NCBI GenBank assembly: GCA_016987375.1
Contig: PJRA01000263.1
Location: forward strand, 3,047,137 to 3,079,216
DNA from: Brachionus koreanus
Lineage: Eukaryota; Rotifera; Eurotatoria; Ploima; Brachionidae
Length of the DNA stretch: 32,080 bases
Reading direction: 5' to 3'
In this document: in pieces, positions 21,561 through 31,766 of the stretch
Layout: every line of letters begins with the position of its first letter
How positions within the stretch are numbered: the stretch's first letter is position 1
Position numbers and translations under genes: made by a program
Notes under the pieces: generated by a model
Seen by the model: the letters and a program-made list of their open reading frames with translations, nothing else
The model's database searches: none
Told to the model about the DNA's origin: nothing

Positions 21561-21833
21561 TTGTCAATCAATTTAAGTTAATGATGAAAAATTTTTATCT
21601 ACATAAATATTTTCTCCTTTTTATTCTACTCAATTGATAGTTATTATTTTTGATAATCATTTAATTTAATTATAAATTAGTTAATTTTTAAATCATAAAC
21701 GATACCGGTTACACTATATCAATAAAAAATTTTAAAAAAATTAGTTTTTAATTTTATTTTAGAAAATGACATATTTGACATGTGTAAATAATTCTAACCC
21801 ATGTTAAAATTGAGCATCTTTAAATTAGCAATG

Positions 21834-22007
21834 TGAAATTTTAGTACAAAAAGGAGAAACGATATCTATTTTTAATTTATACAAGCGAGTTTTTAAGAGC
21901 TTATAATTCGTTTGTACAAATTTGTACAACAATGTACTTTTTGCAGATTAGAAAAAAAATTATATCGCTTTTACTTTTTGTACTGTATCGTTTTTACTAA
22001 AATTTCA
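21834..22007. mobile_element. 174-bp inverted-repeat element candidate
   Basis: The left arm TGAAATTTTAGTACAAAAAG followed by GAGAAACGATAT is matched by the inverted right arm TGAAATTTTAGTA, a 14-base insertion (AAAACGATACAGTA), then CAAAAAGTAAAAGCGATAT. The interior contains TTTGTACAAATTTGTACAA-like palindromes. The arms are good but no target duplication is evident. It is a miniature DNA element or a simple hairpin-forming repeat. Confidence 0.45.
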
Positions 22008-22695
22008 TGTTTTATTTGAAAATATTTTTCATTGTAGAAAAAAAGAGCAGATTTTAAAAAAAATATTTTTCTATCAGTTCATCTTCTCTTAACATCTGAT
22101 TTGGATGAATACAAACATCGTCCATGCTATTTTAATTTAGTAAAAAAAGATTAATTTCTCATGACATGTTCAATCTACGTGTTTTTCAAAAAAATGAGGA
22201 ACAACTATACCATTCAAACCTTTATAAAAAAAAAATTTTCTCGGAATTAAATTATCACCACCATGAACTTTTTTTTTATTAATCTTTAATTTTTCTATTT
22301 AGTTAATTAAAATCAAATTAGTAAATTCAGTTTTATTTTATTAATTTAACAATGTTAATTCAGCACAAATATTTATTTCCTTTTTTTTTAAATCAGATTG
22401 GAATCATGAATATTCAAGTTGTATATTCAAGGCAAAAAATTTTTTGATACCACTTTTTATTATACAACCACTGCTATTTTGATATGATCGCCTCTTTTTT
22501 AATAAAAACACTGCTAGTCTATGAAGAAGATCGCTATTCTAATAACAACTTACCTAAACACTTACCTCTAAATTAATCAATATACATGTCATGTTGGCCT
22601 AAATGTATGTAATTTCAAAGATTGAATTTTTAACAGATACTTTCATTTTTCATTTGAAAAACCATTGCTCAACTTTTTTAAAATACTTATTAATC

Positions 22696-22765
22696 ATAAG
22701 TCAAAAATAAAAAAATAATTTAATTTTAAAGTCTTCAAAGTCAAATGACTTGACTTCCAAAATAT
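22696..22765 (-). repeat. Diverged copy of the CAGAGTTG hAT-type miniature element
   Basis: Read in the minus orientation, this aligns with the inner and distal parts of the 90-bp element at 7139-7228: an A-rich run after AAGTC, then TTAAAGTC-TTCAAAGTCAA, then TGACTTGACTT. The terminal CAGAGTTG end is missing or too diverged to see. Confidence 0.45.
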
Positions 22766-22850
22766 CTTTTTTTTTAACCAGAGGGCACAAAAACAGGTAA
22801 AAAACACTGTTTAAACGCTGTTTAAACCCTCGGGAAGTCATTATTAATTA

Positions 22851-23302
22851 CGGTAAAACCTTGCAAACTGCTCCATGGGGTTCAAACGAGAAAATGGGGG
22901 GTTATAATTTAATAGCAATTTATTCTGTAAAATTATTTAAAATAAAAACAAATTAGAAGCCTGGCTTATATTGAAATTATATATTTAAATTGATGGGGTA
23001 ATATGAAAAAATTTTAATTTTTGACTGGGCTTTTAGAAGAAAATTTCGGTACTTTCGAAAAAAAATTAAAAAAAAAATAAAAAAAAAAGAAATTATAACT
23101 ATACAATGTTTTAATATTTTACAAAAACTAAGCCATTTCTGTGTCTGAATTATCTTCATAATCGTCAATAATAAAAAAATACGTTCTATTTAACTTGACT
23201 TGACTTTAAATTTTGATGTTCAAAGCGTGTGTATGATGATGCAAATTTCTAGAATAGCAAATTACACACTATAACCCTGGGGTAGTTTGCAAGGTTTTAC
23301 GG
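22851..23302. mobile_element. 452-bp TA-flanked inverted-repeat element
   Basis: The left end is CGGTAAAACCTTGCAAACTG and the right end read inward is CCGTAAAACCTTGCAAACTA, giving 24-base terminal inverted repeats with three mismatches (left ending CTCC, right CCCC). TA lies on both sides (22849-22850 and 23303-23304), the target duplication of Tc1/mariner-type elements. Subterminal sequence (GGGTTATA, AATAGCAA/ATTGCTATT-like) is also partly mirrored. No intact transposase is visible, so it is non-autonomous. Confidence 0.7.
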
Positions 23303-23410
23303 TACATTTTTTTTAAAGTTGAAATTTTAATTTAAAAATTAAATTTTAAAATTAATTAAACTAAATATTCGATAAATTTAAAGAATTTTTTTCTCAATAT
23401 TAAAGTTTTT

Positions 23411-23509
23411 TCTTGTAGAAAACTCAAAAAAAAATTCATTTTAAAGTCTCTTCAAAATCAAGTCATTACTTGACTTGACATTGACTTTAGAACTTTTGAA
23501 CAACTCTTC
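23411..23509 (-). mobile_element. Copy of the CAGAGTTG hAT-type miniature element
   Basis: Read on the minus strand it begins AGAGTTGTTCAAAAGT and continues with TGTCAAGTCAAGT, TGACTTGATTTTGAAGAGAC and a T-rich tail to TTTTCTACAAG, aligning end to end with the 90-bp element at 7139-7228 apart from a few insertions. The left-flank duplication is not recognisable, so this is an older copy. Confidence 0.65.
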
Positions 23510-23700
23510 TATTAATCATATTTTCGAGATTTTCTTCCTTATTACAAATAAAAAAAAAAGTTTTAAAAAAATTACTCGGAAAAAAGTGTTATTTTTTATA
23601 TTTTTGATCTATTTAAATTTCGATGGGTCATGAATAAATAAACTATTTTTATTAAAAACAATATTCATTAAAAAAATAAAAAAAAAGCATCAAATTATCA

Positions 23701-26700
23701 TCATTCATCATCAATATCTAAAAACAATTGTCTAATATTCAAAATAGTGGCTAGTTCGATTATCATTTTGAGGATAGACGTGTTGTCGATTATTTCATTA
23801 GGCAGTTGAGGTTGGGAAGACGGATAGTAATCAATACCCTGTAGAGAAAAGTTAGAATTAAATTAGCTTGTTTAATCCTACAAATTTGTATTTACTTTAA
23901 AACCGCGATGAAGCTTGAGTGAACAGAAACAAAAAACAAATCGAAAGATAAAAACACGCAGAAAATCGTCAGCTGAAAACTGAAAAAATACGCTCTCTAA
24001 AAAATAGAATTTAAGATTTGTTTTTATTTCAGAGTAGATAAAATAAAATTAAAATACCAATTTGTTTGTTTTTATAAAAGGCTCGAGCTATTTCAATAAA
24101 AATAGCACTAATTTGATCCTGACTTTTTGAGTAAACAATTCCAGTCAAGTTGCTTATGTTGCAAATGTAACAAAATGCAAATAGTGGATTTGTCAGAAAC
24201 AAAGTGAATAAACTGCCATTGTGATGCTCGCGCTCTTGAAAAATGGGTGGCAAGAGTTGCGGTGCTAATAAAGATAAAAATGGTTGACCAAATAAATTCG
24301 GAAAATTCTTTAAAAAAAAATAAATTAAAAAAATAAATTTTTTTTAAAAATTTACTTTAAAAGCGAAACTATTTGAACTATCTACAATTAAAAAAATTGG
24401 CTTTCTTGAAAAAGGATACAAATCTCCCGGATATATACTATTTCTAATTTAAAAAAATATTTAAGATAAAAATAAATTTGCTCTACCAATGTGTTTCCTT
24501 AGACAGGTTGGATTTTCGATGATTAATCTCATGTCCAGAATGATTTAGACCTAATCCATTCATCGATGAAGATAAATTGGCAACATCTTTTTTACCATTA
24601 GTTCGAACCCCACCGAAATCATAGGCATCTTGAGTTAAAATTCAAAAAAAAAATTTAGAAATTTTTAACTAAAAGTTACGCTCTATTTGAGCTCTTGAGT
24701 GAGATTCGCAGGCATCGGCTGAAAGATAAATCATTAAAACTGAATGTGGTGGCAAATCTTTAAATGCTGATGATATATAGGTGTAGAATTGACTAAAACT
24801 CGGCTTATATAACAAATATTTATGAGGATTTTCGCGTTGAATTATCGATTGTGAACTATTTTTATCATCTAAGTCATTCATCTTTGAAAAAATAAAAAAT
24901 TCATTTTGAAATAAAACTGAAATTTGAATAGAAAATTTATTACAATTAAACTAGTAGTCATCGATTTATCTGATGAAGCTGTCGGTGTTGGCTCTCTTTC
25001 TACTGCTTGAAGTATTCTATACATGTCTAGGGACAATTCACTAAATTTTATCTATTTTTAAAAAAAAAGTTAGTTTACAGAAATTAGTTATTAATTTTCG
25101 TTTAACTTGATTGTGACAATTTCCAACAATTATTATTTCAGTAAGAGCTAAATTGGACGAAACGGTGGACTGTTTTAAATGCTGAGTCCTAAACTGTTCG
25201 GTATATGACATCATGGTGTTTGGCCCAATCAATGGCACATGAGATGGAACCAACCGGTTTGAATATGATATCAAATTATCGTTGTCAATGTGTACCAAAG
25301 AATCAGCTTCCAAAAAATCATTAATTTCATTTTTTACCATTTGCCTTTATTAAAATTAAAATTTAATTTAACTAATTTTTATTGAGATTTTAGTAATTTT
25401 TTTTATTTTGATTTGATCGTTAATTTAAAACTTTGCTTCTAATCAATAATATTTAATAAGTTTTAATAAATTTATAAATTCTTTTTAAATTTTTTCATAT
25501 TTCTGGTAATTAATTTGTTTTAAAGGCTTGTAATGGGGAGGTTAATCAATAATAACTATTAGATAGTTTATTAAATAATTGTTTAGGCCTAACAATTTAT
25601 GTATTTTTTCTTGCTTCTCTGTTCTTAGAATCGAGTCGTTATTTATACCCATAAATTCGTGTCATAATAAACATGGGTCTATAATTAAAACAAGATGTGA
25701 AATAGATGTCTTGTCAGCATCTAGAAGCGTCTGCTTCTGAGGTACATGACAATCATATTAATTCTTATTTATATTTGTGCATCAGTTGGGATACTGATGT
25801 TTAAGTGATACGTGGGGTATATTACAGGCTTCAATCATACAACAATTGTCTTGAAAAATGGAAAATTTATGCTTGTTTAGAATATTTATCTAATTAAAAA
25901 AGAGTTAATTCAATGACGACTAGAATAGTTCAATAGAATTGTTAATAATATATTTTATTTATTTATTCAATTAAAGTTTAAGTCCCATGGACAAATTGAG
26001 ATAAGAATAATGGACAGACAATTATTAATTTCTCTAAATTAAATTGATTAATGATTGAATAATTTTCACTTGAAAAGAAAAAAAGAGTTCATTCAAGTGA
26101 GAATAAGATCATATAAAATTGTAAACGAAAATTAATTAATTTACAATTTATTTTTTAACAACAATAAGCCACATCAGGGGATCTGTGTTTTCCTGAAACA
26201 AAAAAATTTCTTCTCTAGTCTTCATTAAATATACAGTCCAGTCTATTTGGTTCATATATTTTTTGAATAAAAATAAATTTTTTAATTTTACTCATATTTG
26301 AATTTCTTTTTTTAATAAATGGAATTTTTTATAGAATATTATTTCCCATAAAGCCCAATCTTTATAATAATCATACAGTTTTTTTTTAAATGAGCTCTTA
26401 TTTTTAATACATTAGCTTTTTAAATAAAAAAGTAAGTAATTACCACTCTATTTGGTCTTCAGGATCGTATATTTTTACATAATCGTCTATTTGTCTACCG
26501 AGTTCTCTAATTAGACCTTTGACTTGTTTTGTTTTTTTAAGCAATAGACAAACTACGATAAATCTGGCATAAAAACGCAGCTTTTTGACCATTAAATCGG
26601 GCCTAAATTAATTGAAATGAACATATTTTTTTCTTAATCAAAAACATAAATTTAAAAACTGACTTTTCCTCTTTGTTTGCCTTTGAGTAGTAAGCTCTAG

Positions 26701-27196
26701 ACTGAATTGCTTGATAAAAACTATATGCCTCTTTCAAATAATTTGATTCACTGGTTCTTAAACTGATAATAAAATTATTAGAAAATATTTTCAACAATTT
26801 TATTTGCTATTACTAATAATGGTAGTAAAGTTGTCCGATTTTTGAGGCAATTTCTCCAATTTGCCATCTTTTTAAATTATATTTTTGTTCTAGGACTTGT
26901 CTATTTTGTTGCTGATATTTCCACAATTTTGTGTAAACATCAAATGTACGTGCAAAATAGGCATTCCACTGACTGCTTTTGTGACCATATTGGGGCAGTT
27001 CTCTAAGTCCGTTGAACAACTGGCGCGACTTGTCGAGTAAATAAATAAATTCGTTGACTATTTTTTTCTCTTTTTCATCCAGCTGTGACCAGTCGACATC
27101 CGAGTGATTGATCACATTCGCAGTAGAATAGCTCCTTAGTGAGTTATTTATTTTATTGTTATCTCCTAGTCTATTTATTTCTAATTTACTCGACAT
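23701..27196 (-). CDS. SCAI: SCAI, suppressor of cancer cell invasion protein
   Basis: Eleven exons join in frame: 27196-26814, 26762-26664, 26602-26444, 25344-25107, 25051-24944, 24881-24680, 24628-24487, 24437-24356, 24307-24058, 23996-23896, 23838-23701: 1902 nt, 633 residues (human SCAI 606). The match to the family covers the whole length: YLLDKSRQLFNGLRELPQYG, TFDVYTKLWKYQQQNRQVLE, LKRWQIGEIASKIGQLYYHY and YLRTSES near the N-terminus; NDFLEADSLV and IIVGNCHNQ-IKFSEL mid-protein; RENPHKYLLYKPSFSQFYTY, YPGDLYPFSRKPIFLIVDSS, LFGQP and GSLFTLFLTNPLFAF toward the C-terminus; and FSADDFLRVFIFRFVFC near the end. SCAI is a nuclear cofactor that restrains MRTF-SRF transcription and takes part in double-strand-break repair with 53BP1. 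Homology is clear; function here is inferred. The start is the first ATG, just before family-conserved sequence, with a variable 40-residue leader. Introns are GT-AG; only intron 3 is large. Confidence 0.95.
25345..26443 (-). other. SCAI intron 3, 1.1 kb
   Basis: The only long intron of SCAI. It holds the retroposon-like end at 25950-25998 and a stretch around 25620-25760 with slightly higher GC (including CAGCATCTAGAAGCGTCTGC) that does not give a coherent frame. No nested gene is recognised. Confidence 0.6.
25950..25998 (-). repeat. Retroposon-like 3' end, second copy
   Basis: On the minus strand it reads CAATTTGTCCATGGGACTTA followed by an A/T tetramer tail of AAAT units, matching 441-489. 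The tail lies on the left because the insertion is in the opposite orientation. It is intronic in SCAI. Confidence 0.5.
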
Positions 27197-29171
27197 TTAA
27201 TATTTTGTTTATTACAATTCTAAACAAAAAAAAAAAATTAAATTTTATTTCCGTGACAAAAATAGGATTGTGAATGAACATTTGAAAATTATAATTTAAA
27301 AAAAGAGAAAAATATGGTATGAGTGCTTAAAAATGCAGATTTGGATTAGAACAATGTATGTTCTATATCAAATATTGTTTTCAAGGGGTTTGATATCAAA
27401 AATTGCTGGATACAAATTGTCTATTCACTCATTTTGTGCTTAATGGTTCATTTGAATCAAAGCTGAGTATAAACATGAAGCATATTGTTTCTAGTCTAAT
27501 GTGATTAGAACTAAGTGAGCTATTTAGATTCGACGCGGCGAATTATGAATGGGAGAATGAAAAAAATAGTATTCTATTAAATTCTAATTAATTTTTTTTT
27601 TCAATTGATTAATTAGATTTTAAAGAATGAAAATTTGGATTTCTAAATTATCTTTTATCTTTTTTTGTTGTCACCAGTTGTTCATTGCAGAAAGAAATCG
27701 AATTGAACTTACTGAGGCGTCAAGTAGCCGATAAGTTATCGAGCAAAATCTTGTTTATTTGAAAATTTTCTTGTCAAAATGTATTTAATTATTTAATTCT
27801 AAATAGAGGGAAAAAAGCTAACAAAAAAAATTAGAAATTTTTAGAAATAAATTATTTAGTTTAACACCAATGTAATTTTGTTTTGACTCGAACTATTTCA
27901 AAATACACTTTGCGCTAAATAAGCAAATATGTTTAATTTTTGTTTTTATTGAATTTTTTAATTACCTTTTATGCTAGTGTTATTTTTTCTCTTTATTTAC
28001 TCGGCCTTTTTGTTGCCAATGGATTTAGGCCCGATAATTTCTAAATAAACAACCAATTTTGCATTATTTTAGTCTTAATTTGTTTTCTCAAGTCGGAAGA
28101 GCTCTAAATAAACCCTATCTTATAACTATATTGGATTGCAAATTATAAAATTGACAAATGATATTTATTTTTGCATTAATGCATTATCAAAAAATTTAGT
28201 TATTTAAATAAATACTTATTCATAATTGCATTCGGCTTCCTCTCAGTCTCTCAGGATTAGTTTACTCGTTTAAATCTTAATTAAATTCTTCAAAAATCAA
28301 CCAAAAAAATTTGAACAAAATTAAAATCCACACTCTTTTGAAAAATCAATAATCTATAAAAAAAAAATTAAAATAAAATTTCTTGTGTTATTTTTTTATG
28401 AGCTTTTATTTACTAAAAAACACGGTCTACTTTTAAACTTTTGCTTTTATATTTTTCATCTAAGATAAGTTCTAAGCTAATCGTTGGGCAAATAGCCTCT
28501 GAGTATATTTTTCTCATCAAATGATAAATTTAATTAAAAACTGACACGAAAATTCGAAGAATATTCGAATTTGGATAGAACAGTACTAATCAATTAGATT
28601 AGTTTTGAAAAATTCCGAAAATTTCCACTTATCTGAATTGAGAGCAGGCCGCAGATTTTTCAAAGAATCAAAATTTAGGTGAACTTGTCTTTATTTGAAT
28701 TAAATATTAATTTTTTTTGCTGCTTTAATTATCAAAACTAAATGTGCAACTTTAAATTTCAGTTTTTAATAGGAGAATAGGAGTTAGCTGTCTTAAATAC
28801 CAAGCTCTTTAAATAAATATGGTGGCTAATTAGACTTGTTAATATTCAATAGGGAAATAAATCATAAATTTTAGATTGGATTTTGATGACAATAAGGGAA
28901 AACAACCAAAGACCAGTCTATTTTAGATAAGCAAAATTTATTCAGTCAAAAATATTTTATTTATTAATTAACTCATTCTAAATGACATAATTTAAATAAG
29001 CAAGACTTAAAGTTAATTCTAATTTTCATACCAATTTTTTAAAATAAACAAAAAAAATCATTTTATTCTATTTTGTTGGCACCATGTTGACTTAAATCTA
29101 AATAAAGAATTTTATTCAAATCAAATATATGTAAATATTTAAATAGTTATAAGTCTATGATGTCGATAAAC
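27197..29171. other. Intergenic, SCAI 5' side to four-span gene 3' side
   Basis: It holds the SCAI promoter (minus strand). A perfect 13-base palindrome CGATAAGTTATCG at 27729-27741, with two further GATAA cores on the minus strand near 27649-27660, could be GATA-factor binding sites. A CpG-rich spot (ATTCGACGCGGCGAAT, 27529-27544) stands out in the AT-rich background. No gene, RNA gene or bounded repeat is recognised. Confidence 0.5.
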
Positions 29172-29588
29172 TTAAATTGAGTTGTTAGCCAATATCCAAG
29201 TAGCTGCAATTCCGAAAAGATGAATCATTATTTGAACAATGAAGATAACTAGCTCTTCTTTGTAGTAGTTTGTGTTTCCACTCCTTCTATGCTTTTCAAC
29301 CATGTCAGGTATGCCAATGGCCAATCGAACAATAAATATTATTATCAGTATAACTAAACTGATGAGTAAGTTTCGCCTGACCTTATTCCATACAGTCAGT
29401 ATAGCCCAAATGATAATCGCGACGAAAAGTATGCCTAGAGCTACATTTGTGGCATAATTCCACTCGAGACCTGTGTAGACCCATCGCACTGCATTGCGAA
29501 CAATGTAGTCATAGAAAAATGTGCCTATTAAAGAACCATGATAAATAGTCAAAAAGATTTGTAGTGATGAATCTTTGAAAATTGCCAT
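29172..29588 (-). CDS. Small four-membrane-span protein, family not recognised
   Basis: A single uninterrupted frame of 138 codons. Four hydrophobic segments are clear: about residues 9-30, 46-67, 74-93 and 112-134. Short hydrophilic links lie between them: RNAVRW, a basic WNKVRRN turn, and a longer IPDMVEKHRRSGNTNYYKEE loop. The base composition is less AT-rich than the flanks and the frame uses G- and C-ending codons, unlike random AT-rich frames nearby, which supports a real gene. There is no cleavable signal peptide and no motif I can name. The positive-inside rule suggests the WNKVRRN turn faces the cytosol, putting both termini also inside. It could be a lineage-specific tetraspan protein. 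Possible additional 5' non-coding exons cannot be judged. The plus-strand frame at 29272-29457 is its antisense shadow. Confidence 0.65.
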   Translation of the reverse strand: MAIFKDSSLQIFLTIYHGSLIGTFFYDYIVRNAVRWVYTGLEWNYATNVALGILFVAIIIWAILTVWNKVRRNLLISLVILIIIFIVRLAIGIPDMVEKHRRSGNTNYYKEELVIFIVQIMIHLFGIAATWILANNSI

Positions 29589-30898
29589 CCTTTTTTTTCT
29601 CTAAATAATTAATAAATAAAAAAATTTTTTTTTTGAAAAAAATTTTTGAAATAGATAAAAAAAGCTTCAAATTCAAACTTTGCTATGAATCATTTTTAGA
29701 TATATTTTTTAGCTAAGTCTATATAATAAGCATAAAATTATACGCAGATTCTGATATATAAAATTTTATACAAAACAAAAGCAATCGATGTATTATGAAA
29801 AAAATATAAATTAAACTTTAGATCTGGTAGGGAATTAATGGATTTTAGATTTTTATGAATCGTTTCCATTGAAATACAATAAATAAATTTATTCATTTTT
29901 TTTATCTAATTTTATTTTATATCTTTTCAAAGAACAAATCAAATATCTAAGTACAACTTTTTGAGGTAAATTTTTAAAAATGTCATGTAGAATCTTTGAA
30001 TATTTTTGGGGAAGCTTGTTCTAATTAATCATATTACATTTATTAGAAACAAGTTTTGAAATAAACTAATCTAATAATTAAACAAAACTCTTTCAAACAA
30101 AATAAATAAACAACACCTTAATGAATAATGTTTAAATTATGAAAAATAGAATAAAATTCAATAGCAACGTTTATCTAAATCGAATTAACTTGTAGCTCAC
30201 TTAAAAACTTTGCTAAATACCAATCCTCTTATCATATTCTAATAAATTCTTATTAAAAAAATTATCCTTTATTTTTTAATTTGAAATATTTTAATTCAGT
30301 TAGGCAAAATCTCTTCAGGGTATGATTAAATTGTAGATAATGTTTTCTTAAACAAATAGCATAGTATTTTTATTTAAACATAGTCGATTTTAGACTAGAT
30401 ATTTGAGTAAACAGAGAGGGTTCAATAAATATGCTTAGATAAAATAGTCAGATACGCAAATTTTGATTTATATAGTTAACTAATATTAATATTAATTTAT
30501 AATATTAATTATTATTTTTTGAATGCATCAAATAATATTTTTATCTAATTTCCATGTGTTTAAGTATTTAATTAAATAATAATTTAGGCAGGGCCTTGCC
30601 GTGTTCGAAAGAAAATAAAGTCTGACCAATAGTATAAGCTTTTTATCATAATTGAGTTATATATGCTAGGAAAAAATTGAACTGGGTGAAAAATTTTTCT
30701 TTGTCTGTTTTCTTGTCAATTCAATTTATAAATAAAACTTAATTTGAGCTCTTTTCTTTCTAAATTCAATCAAAAAAAAACAGAAATTATCAATTAATTT
30801 AAAACAAAAATAATTTAATAGATTTAATATCCAAATAATTTATTTGAAAAACAGTGATTTATTGAACCAAATTTATGCAAAAATTTAAGTGATAACAT
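29589..30898. other. Intergenic, nothing recognised
   Basis: AT-rich sequence upstream of the four-span gene. It probably includes that gene's promoter. I see no coding-like frame, no repeat with clear ends and no RNA gene. A short G/C-rich patch near 30590-30612 (CAGGGCCTTGCCGTG) is isolated. Confidence 0.55.
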
Positions 30899-31216
30899 CT
30901 AAAATCTATCAAATTTATTTATATATATATTTTTTTTTCCTTCCTTATTCACTCCTTGTGGAGCATAGGGTTTTGATTTCCACTCAAGTCGATCTTTCGC
31001 CTTCACCCTTGCTTCTCCCCATGTCATCCATGCTGGTCTTCCTACCTTACGCCGCCCTTGTGGTGTCCATTTAAAGGCCCTTTTTGGCATTCTTTTTTCT
31101 TTCATTCCAAGTATATGTCCAAGCCATCGCAATCTTTTGTTCTTAATGCATTGACTTAATGGCTCTGAGTTTGTTCTTTTGTATAGTTCAGCATTTGACA
31201 GTGTCTCAGACCAGTA
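30899..31216 (-). mobile_element. 5'-truncated LINE (non-LTR retrotransposon), C-terminal end of reverse-transcriptase ORF
   Basis: The minus strand reads YWSETLSNAELYKRTN, then a KNKRLRWLGHILGM motif, a KRAFKWTPQGRRKVGRP motif, and a tail with AKDRLEWKSK and NKEGKK before a stop at 30899. The RLRWLGH-(V/I)-x-RM ... W-x-P-x-G-x-R-x-x-GRP pattern is the conserved C-terminal region after the reverse transcriptase in many animal non-LTR elements. The 3' end is an A-run plus (TA)n tail. The 14-base direct repeat AAATTTATTTATAT lies at 30910-30923 and 31217-31230, fitting a target duplication around a roughly 293-bp severely 5'-truncated insertion. Confidence 0.8.
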
Positions 31217-31230
31217 AAATTTATTTATAT

Positions 31231-31766
31231 GCTGATGAAAAATTTAATTAATAAAATTATCAATTATGCGATTATTCTTTAACTTTTTATTTTTTTTAGC
31301 ATTCGATTCTTTTTAAGAGTATCAACACGTTTTTAAAAAAAATACTTAATTAGGTTTTTTTTTTTATAAAATAAGAAACCTATTTGAATTAAAAATTTTC
31401 ATTTAAAAAAATTCTAACCTCAAAATAAACCATATTTAGAGTAAGTAAAAGACGTCTGGACGTTTAATTAACAAAATTGGAATCTATGACATAAATTCCT
31501 GTTTGAAATTATTGAATATAACCCAAAGACTTCAATTGAGCTGATTGATTTCATTCTTAAGGATGCAAAGTGCGACATGGTAGACTAAGTAAAATATGCC
31601 CTGAACATATCATGATTGTAACACGGCATATTCTTAAATGATTGATTAAAAGTTGACCATTATAAAATGTTAAAAATTTTCAAATTAGTGAATTTTATAC
31701 AAATCCCCAGTATATTCCTTAAAAAAAACAAATCAGAGTGTTGTTAGGCATTTTTTTTAGCATTTT
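31231..31766. other. Intergenic, nothing recognised
   Basis: AT-rich sequence between the LINE fragment and the mariner fragment. A stretch at 31440-31640 is slightly less AT-rich and contains a small inverted repeat (AATATGCC ... GGCATATT), but no frame is coherent over more than a few tens of bases. Confidence 0.5.

Larger units (their letters stand above)
21561..23700. other. Convergent intergenic region, PNPLA6/7 and SCAI 3' sides
   Basis: It holds the 3' UTRs of both genes (an AATAAA at 21721-21726 is a candidate poly(A) signal for PNPLA6/7) and a cluster of small inverted-repeat elements: 21834-22007, 22696-22765, 22851-23302 and 23411-23509. No additional gene is seen. The minus-strand frame at 22977-23168 lies inside one of these elements and is not supported. 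Confidence 0.65.

Noticed and set aside
22977..23168. 63-residue minus-strand frame
   Set aside because: Lies inside the TA-flanked miniature element and is Phe/Ile-rich from poly-T; no transposase motif.
29272..29457. 61-residue plus-strand frame
   Set aside because: Antisense to the four-span membrane protein, which has the better composition and membrane pattern.
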